Below, in pieces: positions 7,256 to 16,878 of a stretch of 64,000 bases of DNA. Source of the DNA: Blastococcus sp. CPCC 205250. GTDB lineage: Bacteria > Actinomycetota > Actinomycetes > Mycobacteriales > Geodermatophilaceae. Each line of letters starts with the position of its first letter. The stretch's first letter is position 1. A program made the position numbers and the translations under genes. The DNA is taken from the NCBI RefSeq assembly GCF_019799925.1, contig NZ_JABGCG010000005.1, forward strand, positions 292,318 through 356,317, in the 5' to 3' direction. The notes under the pieces are model-generated. The model was not told the DNA's origin and ran no database searches. It was given only the letters and a program-made list of their open reading frames with translations.

Positions 7256-9256
7256 GTGCCCACCCCCTACGCCAGCGTCGGTGGCGTCGACGCCGACCTG
7301 CCGCAGCACGCGGACGACGTCCGCCGGACCCGGCTGGGGCTCGCGCCGACGGCGGAGGGCGTGACCTTCTCCCTCGACGTCGACGCCAGCGGCGCGCTGC
7401 TGGGGGTGACCGCGGCCGAGGGAGCCCAGGCCAGCGCGGTGCCCGGGTACTGGGCGGCGCCGGTGACGGTCGCCGTCTGCCGGGACCTGCTCCCCGACCC
7501 CGAGGACTTCTGGCGCTCCCGGCTGGTCGCCGACGTCCCGGGTGCGGCCGGCGCCGAGCCGGTGCGCGTGGTCACCGGCCTGGTCGACCTGGCGCACGCC
7601 GGCCCCGGCGCCTACCGGCGGGGGCGGACCACCCGGCTCCGGCTCGCGCTGGCCGCGGAGCGCGTGCAGACCGGCGGGGGCGACCGGCCGCCCGCGCTCT
7701 CCTGCCCGCCGGACCGGGCGTCCGCCGAGGTGACCGGCGTCGTCCGCGCGGCGGGCCGGCGGACCTCCGGCCGGACCGGGCGCACCTTCACCGTGCTCAC
7801 CGTCGAGACGGCCGCGGGGCTGGCGCTCGACGTGTGCGCCGCCCCCGAGGTCCTGGCCGAGGCCCCCGCTGCCGGGACCCCGGTCACCGCCGTCGGCCGG
7901 CTCGGCGCCGTCTTCGCCGGCACCCTGGGCGAGCTCGCCCCCGAGCTGTCCCCCGACGTGGAGCCGCCCCTGGTCGTCTCCGCCCGGCCGGTGGTGGTGC
8001 CGCGCGCGCCCGTGCCGCTGTACGTGCCGGGCGACATCCCGGACTGGCCGGCCACCACCCCGCTGCTCGAGCTCGCGGCCACCCCCCAGGTGCTGGCGCC
8101 GCTGGTGCACACGGCCGGCGCGACCGACGCCGGCGTCGTCGCCTGCTGCGCCGACTGGGACGGCCGCTGGCAGCTGCGCCGCTTCCCGCCCGGGGCGGTC
8201 GTCCCCGACACGGTCGTCGACCTCGCCGGCCCTCCGCAGCAGTGCGTCGTCCACCGGGGCGGGGTGGCCGTGATCGTCGGCCGGGAGCTGCTGGTCCTCG
8301 ACGCCGGGCTCCAGGTGCGGCACCGGGCCACCTTCCCGCCGGAGGCCGCGCTGCACGTCCTCGCGTCGCCGGCGACGGTGCACGTGCTCGCCACGGAGGC
8401 GGCCGGGCCGGCCGACGCGCCGGACGACGCCGGCCGGCGCGCGGCGGCGCAGGGCGCGACCGTGCACCGCTACCGGCTGCACCGGCTGGAGCTGGACCGG
8501 CTCGGCGATGCCACCGCCAACCCCTGGCAGCGGACCGACCTGCCGGTGAGCGGCGTCTACGCGGCGATGCCGGCCGAGGTCCCGGGATGGGTCGAGCCGA
8601 CACCGGCCGACACCCGCGGCGAGGGCCTCTGGTTCGCCGTCCCGGGCCGCGACCCGTGGGACCGCCCCGCCCAGCACCACCTCACCGTCACCGCCGAGGG
8701 AGCGCTGGCCCTGCAGACCGAGACCGGCGGGCCGCCGTGGACGACCGCCCGCCTGCGCTGCGACGGGTCGCTGCTCACCGGCGACACCGGGGGACCGGCC
8801 GTGGACGGCGCCCGGACGCCCCAGCCCGGGCCGGTCGCGACCCGGCTGCTGGGCGGCGTCGTGCCGGCCGCGGTCGCCACCCGGCTGGACGGCCAGGGCA
8901 CCGTCGTGTCCGAGCTGTGCTCCGGCGGCTGGGCGCAGGTCGCCGCCGCGCCCGGCGCCGTGCAGGTCAGCTCGGCGACCGACGCCGCCGGCGGCGCGCG
9001 CTGGTACGGCCTGTCGGGGTACGAGCACCCCGGCGTGCTCGGGGTGGTGACCGGCGACCGGCCGCTGCGCCCGGTGCTGCAGGCCCGCGAGCCGTTCTCG
9101 CTGGTCGCCGTGGCCGACGACGCGGCGGTGCTGACGGCGTCCACGCCCGGCACGCCGGCGCTGGACCTGCGCGACGGCCGGCTGGTGCCCGCCGGGCCCC
9201 CGGGCGGCGCCTTGCGACCGCTGACCGCCCTCGTCCAGGTGGGGACGGCGTGGTGA
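7256..9256 (+). CDS. Beta-rich 666-aa protein of unknown function
   Basis: I do not recognise this family. Starting from GTG 7256, which has AGGAG five bases upstream, it encodes 666 aa. Residues 1-90 begin PTPYASVGGVDADLPQHADDV. Residues 155-235 resemble an OB-like barrel (RTFTVLTVE...VTAVGRL). The remainder is strongly beta-patterned, with repeated short blades (GVVACCADWDGRWQLRRF, VAVIVGRELLVLDAGLQVRHR, LWFAVPGRDPWDRP), suggesting a propeller. No signal peptide or membrane helix is present. Its stop codon overlaps the start of the DUF1795 gene (GTGA), so the two are translationally coupled. The frame is also open upstream to 7007, giving alternative starts such as GTG 7079. Confidence 0.6.
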   Translation: MPTPYASVGGVDADLPQHADDVRRTRLGLAPTAEGVTFSLDVDASGALLGVTAAEGAQASAVPGYWAAPVTVAVCRDLLPDPEDFWRSRLVADVPGAAGAEPVRVVTGLVDLAHAGPGAYRRGRTTRLRLALAAERVQTGGGDRPPALSCPPDRASAEVTGVVRAAGRRTSGRTGRTFTVLTVETAAGLALDVCAAPEVLAEAPAAGTPVTAVGRLGAVFAGTLGELAPELSPDVEPPLVVSARPVVVPRAPVPLYVPGDIPDWPATTPLLELAATPQVLAPLVHTAGATDAGVVACCADWDGRWQLRRFPPGAVVPDTVVDLAGPPQQCVVHRGGVAVIVGRELLVLDAGLQVRHRATFPPEAALHVLASPATVHVLATEAAGPADAPDDAGRRAAAQGATVHRYRLHRLELDRLGDATANPWQRTDLPVSGVYAAMPAEVPGWVEPTPADTRGEGLWFAVPGRDPWDRPAQHHLTVTAEGALALQTETGGPPWTTARLRCDGSLLTGDTGGPAVDGARTPQPGPVATRLLGGVVPAAVATRLDGQGTVVSELCSGGWAQVAAAPGAVQVSSATDAAGGARWYGLSGYEHPGVLGVVTGDRPLRPVLQAREPFSLVAVADDAAVLTASTPGTPALDLRDGRLVPAGPPGGALRPLTALVQVGTAW

Positions 9257-9819
9257 GCGAGGTGCGGTGGACGGCCAGCCGGCTCCGGGCCCCGGTGCCC
9301 GAGGGCTGGTCGGTGCGGGAGTCCTGGACCCTGACCGCCCCCGACGGGCAGGCGACGGTCGTCGTCTCCCGGGAGCCGCTGCCCCCGGGCGTCGGAGCGG
9401 AGCAGTACGCGCAGGGCCAGGGCGACCGGGTCGCCGCCGAGTACCCGCAGTACCAGCAGCACGTCCTCACGGTGCTGCCGCTGACCTCCGGGCCGGCCTA
9501 CGCGCGGCTGTTCTCCTGGGCGCCGCCCGGTGGGTCGCGGGTCGTGCAGGTGCAGGTGTCGGCGACCGCGCCGGACACCGGCTGGACCGCGACCGCCTCC
9601 ACCCCCGCGGCGTCCTTCGAGACCGTCGCCGGGGTGCTCGACGGCGTCCTCCGCTCGCTCGAGTTCGGCCCGCCCGCGGCCGCCGAGCCCGTGCACGAGC
9701 CGGCGGCCCAGCCCGCGCCCCGGCCTGCGCCTGCGCCGGCGCCCGCGCCCGGCGGCTCGACCTCGGCCACGGTGCTCGCGCAGCTGCCGCCCCGCCCGCC
9801 GTCGGCCCCGCCGGCTTAG
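9253..9819 (+). CDS. DUF1795 (DcrB-like) protein
   Basis: A 188-aa protein. Residues 1-140 match the DUF1795/DcrB pattern: APVPEGWSVRESWTL, then ATVVVSREPL, a helix AEQYAQGQGDRVAAEY, and repeated strands ending in a helix with VLRSLEF. The C-terminal 45 residues are a Pro/Ala-rich tail (PAPRPAPAPAPAP). In proteobacteria DUF1795 proteins occur as chaperone/adaptors beside type VI secretion or Rhs-type toxins; whether that applies here is unknown. There is no lipobox or signal peptide. The GTG start overlaps the upstream stop by four bases, and the two genes appear to form a complete operon. Confidence 0.75.
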   Translation: MSEVRWTASRLRAPVPEGWSVRESWTLTAPDGQATVVVSREPLPPGVGAEQYAQGQGDRVAAEYPQYQQHVLTVLPLTSGPAYARLFSWAPPGGSRVVQVQVSATAPDTGWTATASTPAASFETVAGVLDGVLRSLEFGPPAAAEPVHEPAAQPAPRPAPAPAPAPGGSTSATVLAQLPPRPPSAPPA

Positions 9820-9924
9820 CCCGCCCGACTCTGCGGGGAGGTTCCCGACGGTGCGAGCCCGATCGCCCCGGCATCGTCGGGGATCTGCCCGCACAGCACC
9901 ACCTCCACCTCCCGCGGACGGACA

Positions 9925-10098
9925 GCCCCGGCACACGACAGCGGCCGCCGTCCCGGGAGGGACGACGGCCGCTGCGCGCTGGGGTGCGGGTTACTCGGCG
10001 GTCCGTCGGCGCCGGCCGACGACGACGAGGCCACCACCGATGGCGAGGGCGGCCAGGCCACCGATCGCCGGGACGGCGACGTCCGCGCCGGTGTAGGC
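9925..10098 (-). repeat. Copy 1 of a 174-bp duplicated gene end plus terminator
   Basis: This block contains the terminator hairpin and the last ~36 codons of the LAYTG surface protein. It aligns without gaps to 18502-18675, an offset of exactly 8577. By my count only six bases differ over 174. The rest of the two genes is far more diverged, so this end has been homogenised or was acquired as a unit. Confidence 0.9.
9939..9974 (-). terminator. Terminator hairpin of surface-protein gene 1
   Basis: Sixteen-base arms (9939-9954, 9959-9974) with a 4-nt loop. In the minus-strand transcript all positions pair, one as G-U; in the plus-strand transcript the same position would be a C-A mismatch. That favours use by the minus-strand gene ending at 9991. 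Confidence 0.75.
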
Positions 10099-12645
10099 GA
10101 GACCCTCCTCGTCAGCGACCTGCGCCTGGGTCACGGTCGTCGCGCCGGAGGCCGTGACCTGGACCTCGATGACGAGGTTGCGGACGTTGCCGTTCGCGTC
10201 CACGCCGGTGGCGACCAGGTGGTGGGTCCCGACGCCGAGGTCAGCCGGCAGCGTGACCTCTACGAGGAAGGTGCCGTCGGGGCCGGCCACGGCGGTGCCG
10301 ACCGAGATCGGCGTGGAGTACACGAGCAGCTCGATGGTCGCCCCCGGCAGGAAGCCGGTGCCGCGCAGGGTCACCTTCTGGCCGGGAACCACCGCGCTGA
10401 GGGGGCTGCCGTCGGCCCGGGAGATGTCACCGTCGTCCTGCGTCGGGACGACGGCCGGCTTCTGCACGGCGGGGACGACGGCGCTCTCGACGTACCCGGG
10501 GTCGCCGTACCCGTCGGCACCGATGGCCATCACGATCACGTCGTACGCGACGCCGGTCGGGACCGGGAGGACGCACGAGGTGTCCGTCGCCTCGGCCGAG
10601 CAGACGATCTCCTGGTCGGCCAGGTCGGCCGAGTGCCGGTTCGCCGTGGTCGGCAGGACGCGCACCTCGTAGCCGGTCAGACCCGTCGTCTCGGACGGGG
10701 CGGACCAGGTCACCTTGAGCGCACCGGGCAGCACGGCGGCCGCCACGTTCCCGGGCTCGGGGAGGGCGTAGTGCGGCATGGCGGTCAGCGGGGTCGTCGC
10801 CGGGCCGTGGTTCGCGCCTGCGACGCCCCGGATCTCCAGCGAGTACAGCTGGCCGTTCGTCAGGCCGGTGATCGTCGCCAGGTGCTGGCCACCCTGGTCG
10901 GTGGTGGTGGGCAGCGTGGTCCAAACACCGCCGTTCAGCCGGTACTGGTACGAGGTCGCGGGCGCGGCATTCGGCAGGGTGGTGGGGCTGATGCCGATCG
11001 CGATCGCCCGGTCGAGGCTCATCACGTAGGTCAGGCTCACCGGACCGGGAGTGGTCGGCGTCGAGATGGGCGGGAGGAGGACCGGCGCCATGGGCATGCC
11101 CGAGAGGACGGCGCTGGGCAGACCGAAGCCGTACTGGCTCGTCGCGCGGAGGACGAGCGAGTACATCTGCCCGTTCGTGAGGCCGGTGCGGGTCGCCACG
11201 TACACGCCGGGCTCGGGCTGGGCGACGGGCGCGTCGGCGAAGTTCAGGCCACCGTCGGTGCTGATCTGCCAGCCCGTGACGTCGGCCATGGCGGCACCGG
11301 TGTCCACGCCCGGCTTGAAGGAGATGCTCACGTAACCGTTGCCGGAGCCGACCATGGTGTCGGTCGGGGCGGCCGGAGCACCCTGCGGCATGGCGGGGAC
11401 CCAGTTGGCCGCGTCGCCCTCCAGCACCCCGTCGGCGCTCGCCACGCCGCGCACGGTGACGTGGTAGGTCGTGCCGTTGTCGAGGTCGCCGATGACGCCC
11501 TCGAGGTACTGGCCCTCGTCCGTGGTGGTCAGCGGGAACCACGAGCCGCCCTCGTCGACCGAGTACTCCCAGCCGGTGGCGGCGGGCCGGTCGACGTCAT
11601 CCACCGGGACGAACGGCACGGTGAGCGAGCCGTCACCGGGGCGGATCTGACCCAGAGCCGGCGCGGCGGGCACGGCCACGACCGCGGCCTCGGGGGTCTC
11701 GGTGACGGTGGCCTCGGCGCCGAGACCGGCGGCGCTCGTCGCGTGGATGCGCACCGTGTACGGCGCACCGTTCTCGAGGTCGCCGATGACGGTGCTCAGG
11801 ACGCCGTCGTCGTCGGTCGGGGTGAAGGCGGTCCACTCCGTGCCGTCGGTGCTGTACTCGTAACCGGTGACGTCGGCGGTCCCCGCGTCGTCGACGGGCG
11901 CCGTGAAGGACACGGTGAGCTGGCCGTCGCCCGGGGTGGCGGTGAGGTCGGCCGGGGCACTCGGCACCTCGCACGCCACGCCGGTGCCGGTGATGCTGCC
12001 GTTGCTGGCAGCCCCGGCGGTCTCCGCCGGAGCCACGGTCGTCAGCGTGGGCCCGACCGCGACGTTCGCGTCGCCGCCGCCGCCCAGGCCACCGGGGATC
12101 GTGCTCTCGTCGATCGTCGCGCCCGGCGCGCCGTCACCGCCGAAGGCGGAGAGGAAGGGAGCCGGGGTCTCGCCGTCGCCGGCCCCGTCGCCATCGCGGT
12201 AGACGACGGACGCCGCGCCGCCACCGCCGCTCCCGGTGCCGTGCGTCCCGGCGTCTGCATCCACGTCGGCGTCCGCGCCCTCGGCACCGGCGTCCGCCGC
12301 GCTCGGCGAGGCGCTCGCACCGCCGGCACCACCCTGGTCGTCGGCCGCAGGGGTACCCCCGAGGCCCTCGTACAGCACGAACGTCTCACCGGCCTCGACG
12401 ACCGTGGTGACCTCGAGCAGACCACCGAGGCCGCCGGCGACACCGCCGCCCGAGCCGCCCTGCACGATCCACTCGACGGCGCAGATGCCCGGCGGGATCG
12501 GCGCCTGGTCCCCGGTGCCGGTGGTCTGCCACGTCGGGGTGGTCGCCTGGGCGACACCGCTCAGGCTGAAGACGACGGTGGACATGCCGATCGCGGTGAC
12601 GGCCAGGACTGCCCGGGCTCGTTGGGCCGGGGTGGGGGTGCGCAC
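9991..12645 (-). CDS. Cell-wall-anchored surface protein with FN3-like repeats (LAYTG sortase signal)
   Basis: An 884-aa exported protein. Residues 1-34 are a signal peptide ending GVAQA. A glycine-rich beta domain follows (WIVQGGSGGG, GGGGAASV, AFGGDG; residues 50-220). Next come about five fibronectin-III-like repeats (each with a GYEYS or GWEYS-type strand and an NG-x-x-Y turn; residues 230-720), then an Ig-like adhesin module. The C-terminus is a sorting signal: LAYTG, a hydrophobic helix and RRRR. LAxTG is the motif of class E sortases, so covalent attachment to peptidoglycan is inferred. GTG 12645 has GAGGAG seven bases upstream. A second LAYTG protein lies across the transporter operon. 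Confidence 0.85.
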   Translation of the reverse strand: MRTPTPAQRARAVLAVTAIGMSTVVFSLSGVAQATTPTWQTTGTGDQAPIPPGICAVEWIVQGGSGGGVAGGLGGLLEVTTVVEAGETFVLYEGLGGTPAADDQGGAGGASASPSAADAGAEGADADVDADAGTHGTGSGGGGAASVVYRDGDGAGDGETPAPFLSAFGGDGAPGATIDESTIPGGLGGGGDANVAVGPTLTTVAPAETAGAASNGSITGTGVACEVPSAPADLTATPGDGQLTVSFTAPVDDAGTADVTGYEYSTDGTEWTAFTPTDDDGVLSTVIGDLENGAPYTVRIHATSAAGLGAEATVTETPEAAVVAVPAAPALGQIRPGDGSLTVPFVPVDDVDRPAATGWEYSVDEGGSWFPLTTTDEGQYLEGVIGDLDNGTTYHVTVRGVASADGVLEGDAANWVPAMPQGAPAAPTDTMVGSGNGYVSISFKPGVDTGAAMADVTGWQISTDGGLNFADAPVAQPEPGVYVATRTGLTNGQMYSLVLRATSQYGFGLPSAVLSGMPMAPVLLPPISTPTTPGPVSLTYVMSLDRAIAIGISPTTLPNAAPATSYQYRLNGGVWTTLPTTTDQGGQHLATITGLTNGQLYSLEIRGVAGANHGPATTPLTAMPHYALPEPGNVAAAVLPGALKVTWSAPSETTGLTGYEVRVLPTTANRHSADLADQEIVCSAEATDTSCVLPVPTGVAYDVIVMAIGADGYGDPGYVESAVVPAVQKPAVVPTQDDGDISRADGSPLSAVVPGQKVTLRGTGFLPGATIELLVYSTPISVGTAVAGPDGTFLVEVTLPADLGVGTHHLVATGVDANGNVRNLVIEVQVTASGATTVTQAQVADEEGLAYTGADVAVPAIGGLAALAIGGGLVVVGRRRRTAE

Positions 12646-12915
12646 GCAGGACTCCTCGGGGATGGACCCGGGGACGCCGGGCCAGGTGGCCCGTGTTCGG
12701 ACCTCCTGAACGGAACCACGCCGTACGGAAATCAGATGTTGCCAACACCGACATGATTCTTGCCGTTATAGAACCGTTATGAACGGCGTGTTTACGCAGC
12801 TGATCAGGCGATTTCCGGCCATAGCAGGTGCCGGCCGGTGGCAACAGCAGGTCAACGCCGCAACATCGACTCAGTACTTCTGGCAGATCCTGCCGAGAGC
12901 CGCCGCGGCGGCAAC
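12646..12915. other. Intergenic region, AT-richer than surroundings
   Basis: No gene is seen here. It separates the end of the ABC operon from the start of the surface-protein gene, both on the minus strand. A candidate -10 for the surface gene is TATAAC on the minus strand (12765-12770). Close to it is the inverted repeat CCGTTATGAACGG (12774-12786), plus a second CCGTTATAGAACC copy, a possible regulator site. A GGCAG-ATC-CTGCC stem and the palindrome at 12899-12912 could end the ABC operon transcript. Confidence 0.5.
12899..12912 (-). terminator. Palindrome just after the ABC operon
   Basis: GCCGCCGCGGCGGC is a perfect 14-base palindrome four bases after the stop codon of the last operon gene. 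A second small stem follows. It could end the transcript, but loop-free palindromes form poor RNA hairpins, so support is weak. Confidence 0.3.
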
Positions 12916-14001
12916 TCAGTGCGCGCGACCGGCTCGGCGGGGAGCGCGGGCGGCGTCGGCGGGCGTCGGGCCCTCGGGGGCGTCGTCCTCCCGCGCCACC
13001 GGCGTCCCGACGACCCCGTGCAGGTGGCAGGCGGCCAGGTGCCCGTCCACCTGCCCGACCGGCTGCAGCGCGGGGTCGACGTCGGGGCACGGCTCGAACG
13101 CCGACGGGCAACGGGTGCGGAAGCGGCAGCCGGTCGGTACCGCCGCCGGGGACGGGACGTCGCCCCGGAGCACCGTCCGCTTCCGGGACCGCTCCAGCTC
13201 TGGGTGCGGCACCGGCACCGCGGACAGCAGCGCCTGCGTGTAGGGCATCTGCGGATCGCCGCCGACCGCCGCGGCGGGGCCGATCTCGACCACCCGGCCC
13301 AGGTACATGACGGCGATGCGATCGGCGACGTGCCGGACCGCCGACAGGTCGTGGGAGATGAAGAGCAGCGTCAACCCCAGCCGGCGCTGGAGCCGTCGGA
13401 GCAGGTTGAGCACCTGCGCCTGCACGCTCACGTCGAGGGAGGCGATCGCCTCGTCGCAGACGAGGAAGTCCGGCTCGCCGGCCAGCGCGCGGGCGATGCC
13501 GACCCGCTGGCGCTGCCCGCCGGAGAACTCGTGCGGGTACCGGTCGGCCACGGCGGGGTCCAGCCCGACCAGTTCCAGCAGCTCGCTGACCCGCGCGGCG
13601 CGCTCCCTGCGGTCCCCGTGCAGTCCGTGCACCTCCAGCGGCTCGGACACCGTCTGGGCGACCGTGCGCCGCGGGTCGAGCGAGGCGAACGGGTCCTGGA
13701 ACACCATCCCGGCCCGGCGACGCAGCTCGCGGAGCTCACGGCGGCCCAGCGCGGTGACGTCGATGCCGTCGAAGGTCACGGTGCCGCCGGTCGGCTCGAC
13801 CAGCCGCAGCAGCGCGTTGCCCAGCGTGGACTTGCCGCAGCCGGACTCCCCCACCAGGCCCAGCGTCTCCCCCCGGCGGATGTCGAGGTCCACGCCGTCG
13901 ACCGCCCGCACCGCGCCGCTGGACCGCCGGAACACCCCGCCCGAGCGGATGGGGAAGTGCACCTCCAGCCCGCGGGCGGAGAGCAGCACGTCGTCGGTCA
14001 T
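12916..14001 (-). CDS. Oligopeptide/dipeptide ABC transporter ATPase (DppF/OppF type)
   Basis: A 361-aa cytoplasmic ATPase that powers peptide import. Walker [10 protein letters not shown] is near residue 55, the Q-loop is in VFQDP near 105, the signature SGGQRQR near 165, Walker B FLVCDEA near 185, and the switch histidine in ISHDL near 220. The C-terminal oligopeptide-transporter extension holds GCRFRTRCP with further Cys, the region that carries an Fe-S site in mycobacterial Dpp. The ATG overlaps the stop of the preceding ATPase gene (ATGA). Last gene of a five-gene operon read from 18401 down. Confidence 0.93.
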   Translation of the reverse strand: MTDDVLLSARGLEVHFPIRSGGVFRRSSGAVRAVDGVDLDIRRGETLGLVGESGCGKSTLGNALLRLVEPTGGTVTFDGIDVTALGRRELRELRRRAGMVFQDPFASLDPRRTVAQTVSEPLEVHGLHGDRRERAARVSELLELVGLDPAVADRYPHEFSGGQRQRVGIARALAGEPDFLVCDEAIASLDVSVQAQVLNLLRRLQRRLGLTLLFISHDLSAVRHVADRIAVMYLGRVVEIGPAAAVGGDPQMPYTQALLSAVPVPHPELERSRKRTVLRGDVPSPAAVPTGCRFRTRCPSAFEPCPDVDPALQPVGQVDGHLAACHLHGVVGTPVAREDDAPEGPTPADAARAPRRAGRAH

Positions 14002-15005
14002 CGGGAGTCCTCCCCGCACCAGGTCGCCGCGCGGTGCGGCAGCGCCGCCGACCCGCTCCCGACCACGGTCAGGGGTGGCTGCTCGGTCTCGCAGCGGGCG
14101 TCGCCGCGGACCGGGCAGCGCGGCCAGAACACGCATCCCGGAGGCAGGTCGGTGGGCGGCGGCGGCACGCCGGGGATGGTGGCGAGGTCGCGCCGACTGC
14201 CGTCGGCCAGCGGCTCGGCGAGGTCGGGCAGGGCCCCCAGCAGGCCGCGGGTGTAGGGGTGCCGCGGCCGGTCCAGGACGTCGTCGACCGTGCCGTCCTC
14301 GACGCACCGCCCGCCGTACATGACCAGCACCCGGTCGGCGATGCCGGCGACGACGCCGAGGTCGTGGGTGATCCAGATGACGCCGGTGCCGTGCTCGGAC
14401 TGCAGCCGCTCGACGAGGTCGATGATCTGTGCCTGCACGGTGACGTCGAGGGCGGTGGTGGCCTCGTCGGCGACCAGCAGCGCCGGGGAGTTGCTCAGCG
14501 CGATCGCGATCATCACCCGCTGCCGCATGCCGCCGGAGAGCTCGTGCGGATACCGGTCGACCGCGCGCGCCGGGTCGGGCAGCCCGACTTCGGCCAGCAA
14601 CTCCACCGCCCGGGCCCGGGCCGCCTGCTTGGACACCCGCTGGTGCGCGCGGATGCCCTCGACCAGCTGCCGGCCCACGGTCAGCACCGGGTTGAGCGAC
14701 GTCATCGGGTCCTGGAACACCATGCCCATCCCGGGACCGCGCACCCGGCGCAGCCGGTCCGGCGACATGGCCAGCAGGTCCTCCCCCTGGAGCAGCGCCC
14801 GGCCGGTGACCGTGGCCGACCCCGACGGCAACAGGCCCATCAGCGCCAGCACCGAGACGCTCTTGCCGCTGCCGGACTCCCCCACCACCGCGACCGTCTC
14901 CCCAGGGCCCACGGTGTAGTCCAGCCCGTTCACCACGTGCGCGGTCCCGCGCGGGGTGCGTAGCCGCACCCGCAGGTCCTCGACCTCCAGCACCGGCGCG
15001 CTCAC
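13998..15005 (-). CDS. Oligopeptide/dipeptide ABC transporter ATPase (DppD/OppD type)
   Basis: A 335-aa partner ATPase. Walker A GESGSGKS is near residue 40, VFQDP near 95, the signature SGGMRQR near 158, Walker [10 protein letters not shown] near 178, and the switch His in ITHDL near 212. It has the C-terminal GCVFWPRCP motif followed by Cys, as in the OppD/DppD branch. It should form a heterodimer with the next gene product beneath the two permeases. The GTG start overlaps the permease stop as GTGA, and the stop overlaps the next start as ATGA, so translation is coupled in both directions. Confidence 0.93.
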   Translation of the reverse strand: MSAPVLEVEDLRVRLRTPRGTAHVVNGLDYTVGPGETVAVVGESGSGKSVSVLALMGLLPSGSATVTGRALLQGEDLLAMSPDRLRRVRGPGMGMVFQDPMTSLNPVLTVGRQLVEGIRAHQRVSKQAARARAVELLAEVGLPDPARAVDRYPHELSGGMRQRVMIAIALSNSPALLVADEATTALDVTVQAQIIDLVERLQSEHGTGVIWITHDLGVVAGIADRVLVMYGGRCVEDGTVDDVLDRPRHPYTRGLLGALPDLAEPLADGSRRDLATIPGVPPPPTDLPPGCVFWPRCPVRGDARCETEQPPLTVVGSGSAALPHRAATWCGEDSR

Positions 15006-15937
15006 CGCCCGCCTCCGGCCATGAGGGTCCGCTGCCGCGGGTCGAGCACGTCCCGCAGCCCGTCGCCGAGCAGGTTGAAGCACAGCACGGTCAGCACGAT
15101 GGCCAGGCCGGGGAACACCGAGTACCACCAGGCCTGGTCGATGAAGCCCCGGCTGTCGGCGAGCATCAGCCCCCACGAGGGGTTCGGTCGCTGCGGACCG
15201 AGGCCCAGGAACGACAGCGCCGCCTCGGCCAGGACGGCGAACGCCAGGCTGATCGAGGTCTGCACGATGATCGGCGGCGCGGCGTTGGGGAGCACGTGCC
15301 GGGTGATCAGCCGCAGGTCCGAGGCACCCACCGACCGCGAGGCGCGGACGTACACCTCCTCGCGGACGCCGAGCACGCTCGCGCGGGTGACGCGGGCGAA
15401 GATCGGCACGTAGACGATGCCGATGGCGAGGATCGCGTTCGTCGGCCCGGCACCCCGGACCGCCACGATGGCGATGGCCAGCAGCACGGCGGGGAAGGCG
15501 AACAGCATGTCCATCACCCGCATGAGGACGTCGTCCACCCACCGTCCGTAGTAACCGGCGAGCAGGCCGATCAGCGTGCCCACCACCAGCGCGAACGCCA
15601 CCGACAGGAAGCCGACGCGTAGCGAGGTCGCCGCACCCAGGAGGACGCGGCTGAGGATGTCGCGGCTCAACTCGTCGGTGCCGAACGGGTGGCCCCAGCT
15701 CGGCGCCTGCAGGGCCCGGGACTGGTCCTGCTCGTTGGGTCCGTCGGGGGCGAGGGTCTCGTCGAAGACGGCGACCAGCACGATGGCGATCAGCACGAGC
15801 GCCGAGACCGCCGCCGTCGGGTTGCGCGCCAGCAGGCCCAGCGTCTCCCGCCAACGCGGGCGGGCCGTCCGGGTCGGCGGCAGTTCGGCCGGTGGCGGTT
15901 CGGCGGGGACGGCCCCGGGGGTCGGCAGCTGGGTCAT
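15002..15937 (-). CDS. Peptide ABC transporter permease (DppC/OppC type)
   Basis: A 311-aa inner-membrane permease. A proline-rich cytoplasmic N-terminus of ~35 residues is followed by one membrane helix ([16 protein letters not shown]), the periplasmic [16 protein letters not shown] motif typical of DppC, and five more helices. The cytoplasmic EAA loop that docks the ATPases reads [20 protein letters not shown] near residues 200-220. Start and stop overlap both neighbours by four bases. It pairs with the DppB-type permease. The peptide specificity cannot be deduced. Confidence 0.93.
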   Translation of the reverse strand: MTQLPTPGAVPAEPPPAELPPTRTARPRWRETLGLLARNPTAAVSALVLIAIVLVAVFDETLAPDGPNEQDQSRALQAPSWGHPFGTDELSRDILSRVLLGAATSLRVGFLSVAFALVVGTLIGLLAGYYGRWVDDVLMRVMDMLFAFPAVLLAIAIVAVRGAGPTNAILAIGIVYVPIFARVTRASVLGVREEVYVRASRSVGASDLRLITRHVLPNAAPPIIVQTSISLAFAVLAEAALSFLGLGPQRPNPSWGLMLADSRGFIDQAWWYSVFPGLAIVLTVLCFNLLGDGLRDVLDPRQRTLMAGGGR

Positions 15938-16878
15938 CGGCGGGAGATCCTCGGGTCGATCCGGCTGTAGAGCAGGTCCACCAGCAGGTTGATCACCAGG
16001 AAGACCAGGGCGAACAGCAGCACCGCCCCCTGCAGCACCGGGAAGTCGCGGTCACGCACCGCCTGCAGCGCCAGCTGCCCGAGGCCTGGCCACGAGAACA
16101 CGATCTCCACGACGACGACGCCGGACAGCAGGTAGGCCAGCTGCACGCCGGTGACGGTCACCAGCGGCAGCAGCGCGTTGCGCAGCACGTGCCAGCCGAG
16201 CACCTGCCGGGTCGGCAGGCCCTTGGCCTGCGCGGTGCGCACGTGGTCCGATCCCAGCGCCTCGAGCATGCTCGACCGCACGAAGCGGGTGATCACCGAG
16301 CCGGAGACGACACCGGTGGCGACCGCAGGCAGGACGAGGCGCTGCAGCCAGGCCAGCGGGTCCTCGGTCAGCGGCACGTACCCGCCCGAGGGCAGCCAGC
16401 CCAGCGTCCCGGCGAAGAGCAGGATCAGCATGATCGACAGCCAGAAGTCCGGCACGGAGATGCCGATCTGGCTGACGACGGTGGCGATCCGGTCGACGAA
16501 CGAGCGCGGGTGCAGCGCCGAGAGCATGCCCAGCGGCAGGGCGATGACCAGGGCGACGACCAACGCGGCCACGGCCAGGGTGAGGGTGGCCGGCAGCCGC
16601 TCGGCGATCTGCGAGGTGACCGTCTCGCCGCTCCGGAAGCTGACCCCCAGGTCGCCGGTGAGCGCGTTGCCCGCCCACCGGAAGTACTGCTGCACCAGCG
16701 GCAGGTCCAGCCCGCTCCGCTCGCGCAGGGCGTCATAGGTCTCCTGGGAGAACCTCGTGCCCAGCGCGAGCCGGATCGGGTCACCCCGGACGAGGTGGAT
16801 CAGCGAGAAGACGAGGACGCTGACCCCGACCAGGACGACGAGTGCCTGGCCGACCCGCCGGAGCAGGTAGCCGGTCAG
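15934..16878 (-). CDS. Peptide ABC transporter permease (DppB/OppB type) with probable CTG start
   Basis: A 314-aa permease if translation starts at CTG 16878. The frame upstream of the first GTG (16695) encodes the family N-terminus: TGYLLRRVGQ, a hydrophobic helix, then HLVRGDP, which every DppB needs for its first membrane span. No ATG, GTG or TTG exists in that part. CTG at 16878 has GGAG five bases upstream and overlaps the binding-protein stop as CTGA, just like the ATGA/GTGA junctions of the other genes. The GVQLAYLLSG and EAA loop (AQAKGLPTRQVLGWHVLRN) are present. Starting at 16695 would delete about 61 residues. Confidence 0.88.
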   Translation of the reverse strand: MTGYLLRRVGQALVVLVGVSVLVFSLIHLVRGDPIRLALGTRFSQETYDALRERSGLDLPLVQQYFRWAGNALTGDLGVSFRSGETVTSQIAERLPATLTLAVAALVVALVIALPLGMLSALHPRSFVDRIATVVSQIGISVPDFWLSIMLILLFAGTLGWLPSGGYVPLTEDPLAWLQRLVLPAVATGVVSGSVITRFVRSSMLEALGSDHVRTAQAKGLPTRQVLGWHVLRNALLPLVTVTGVQLAYLLSGVVVVEIVFSWPGLGQLALQAVRDRDFPVLQGAVLLFALVFLVINLLVDLLYSRIDPRISRR

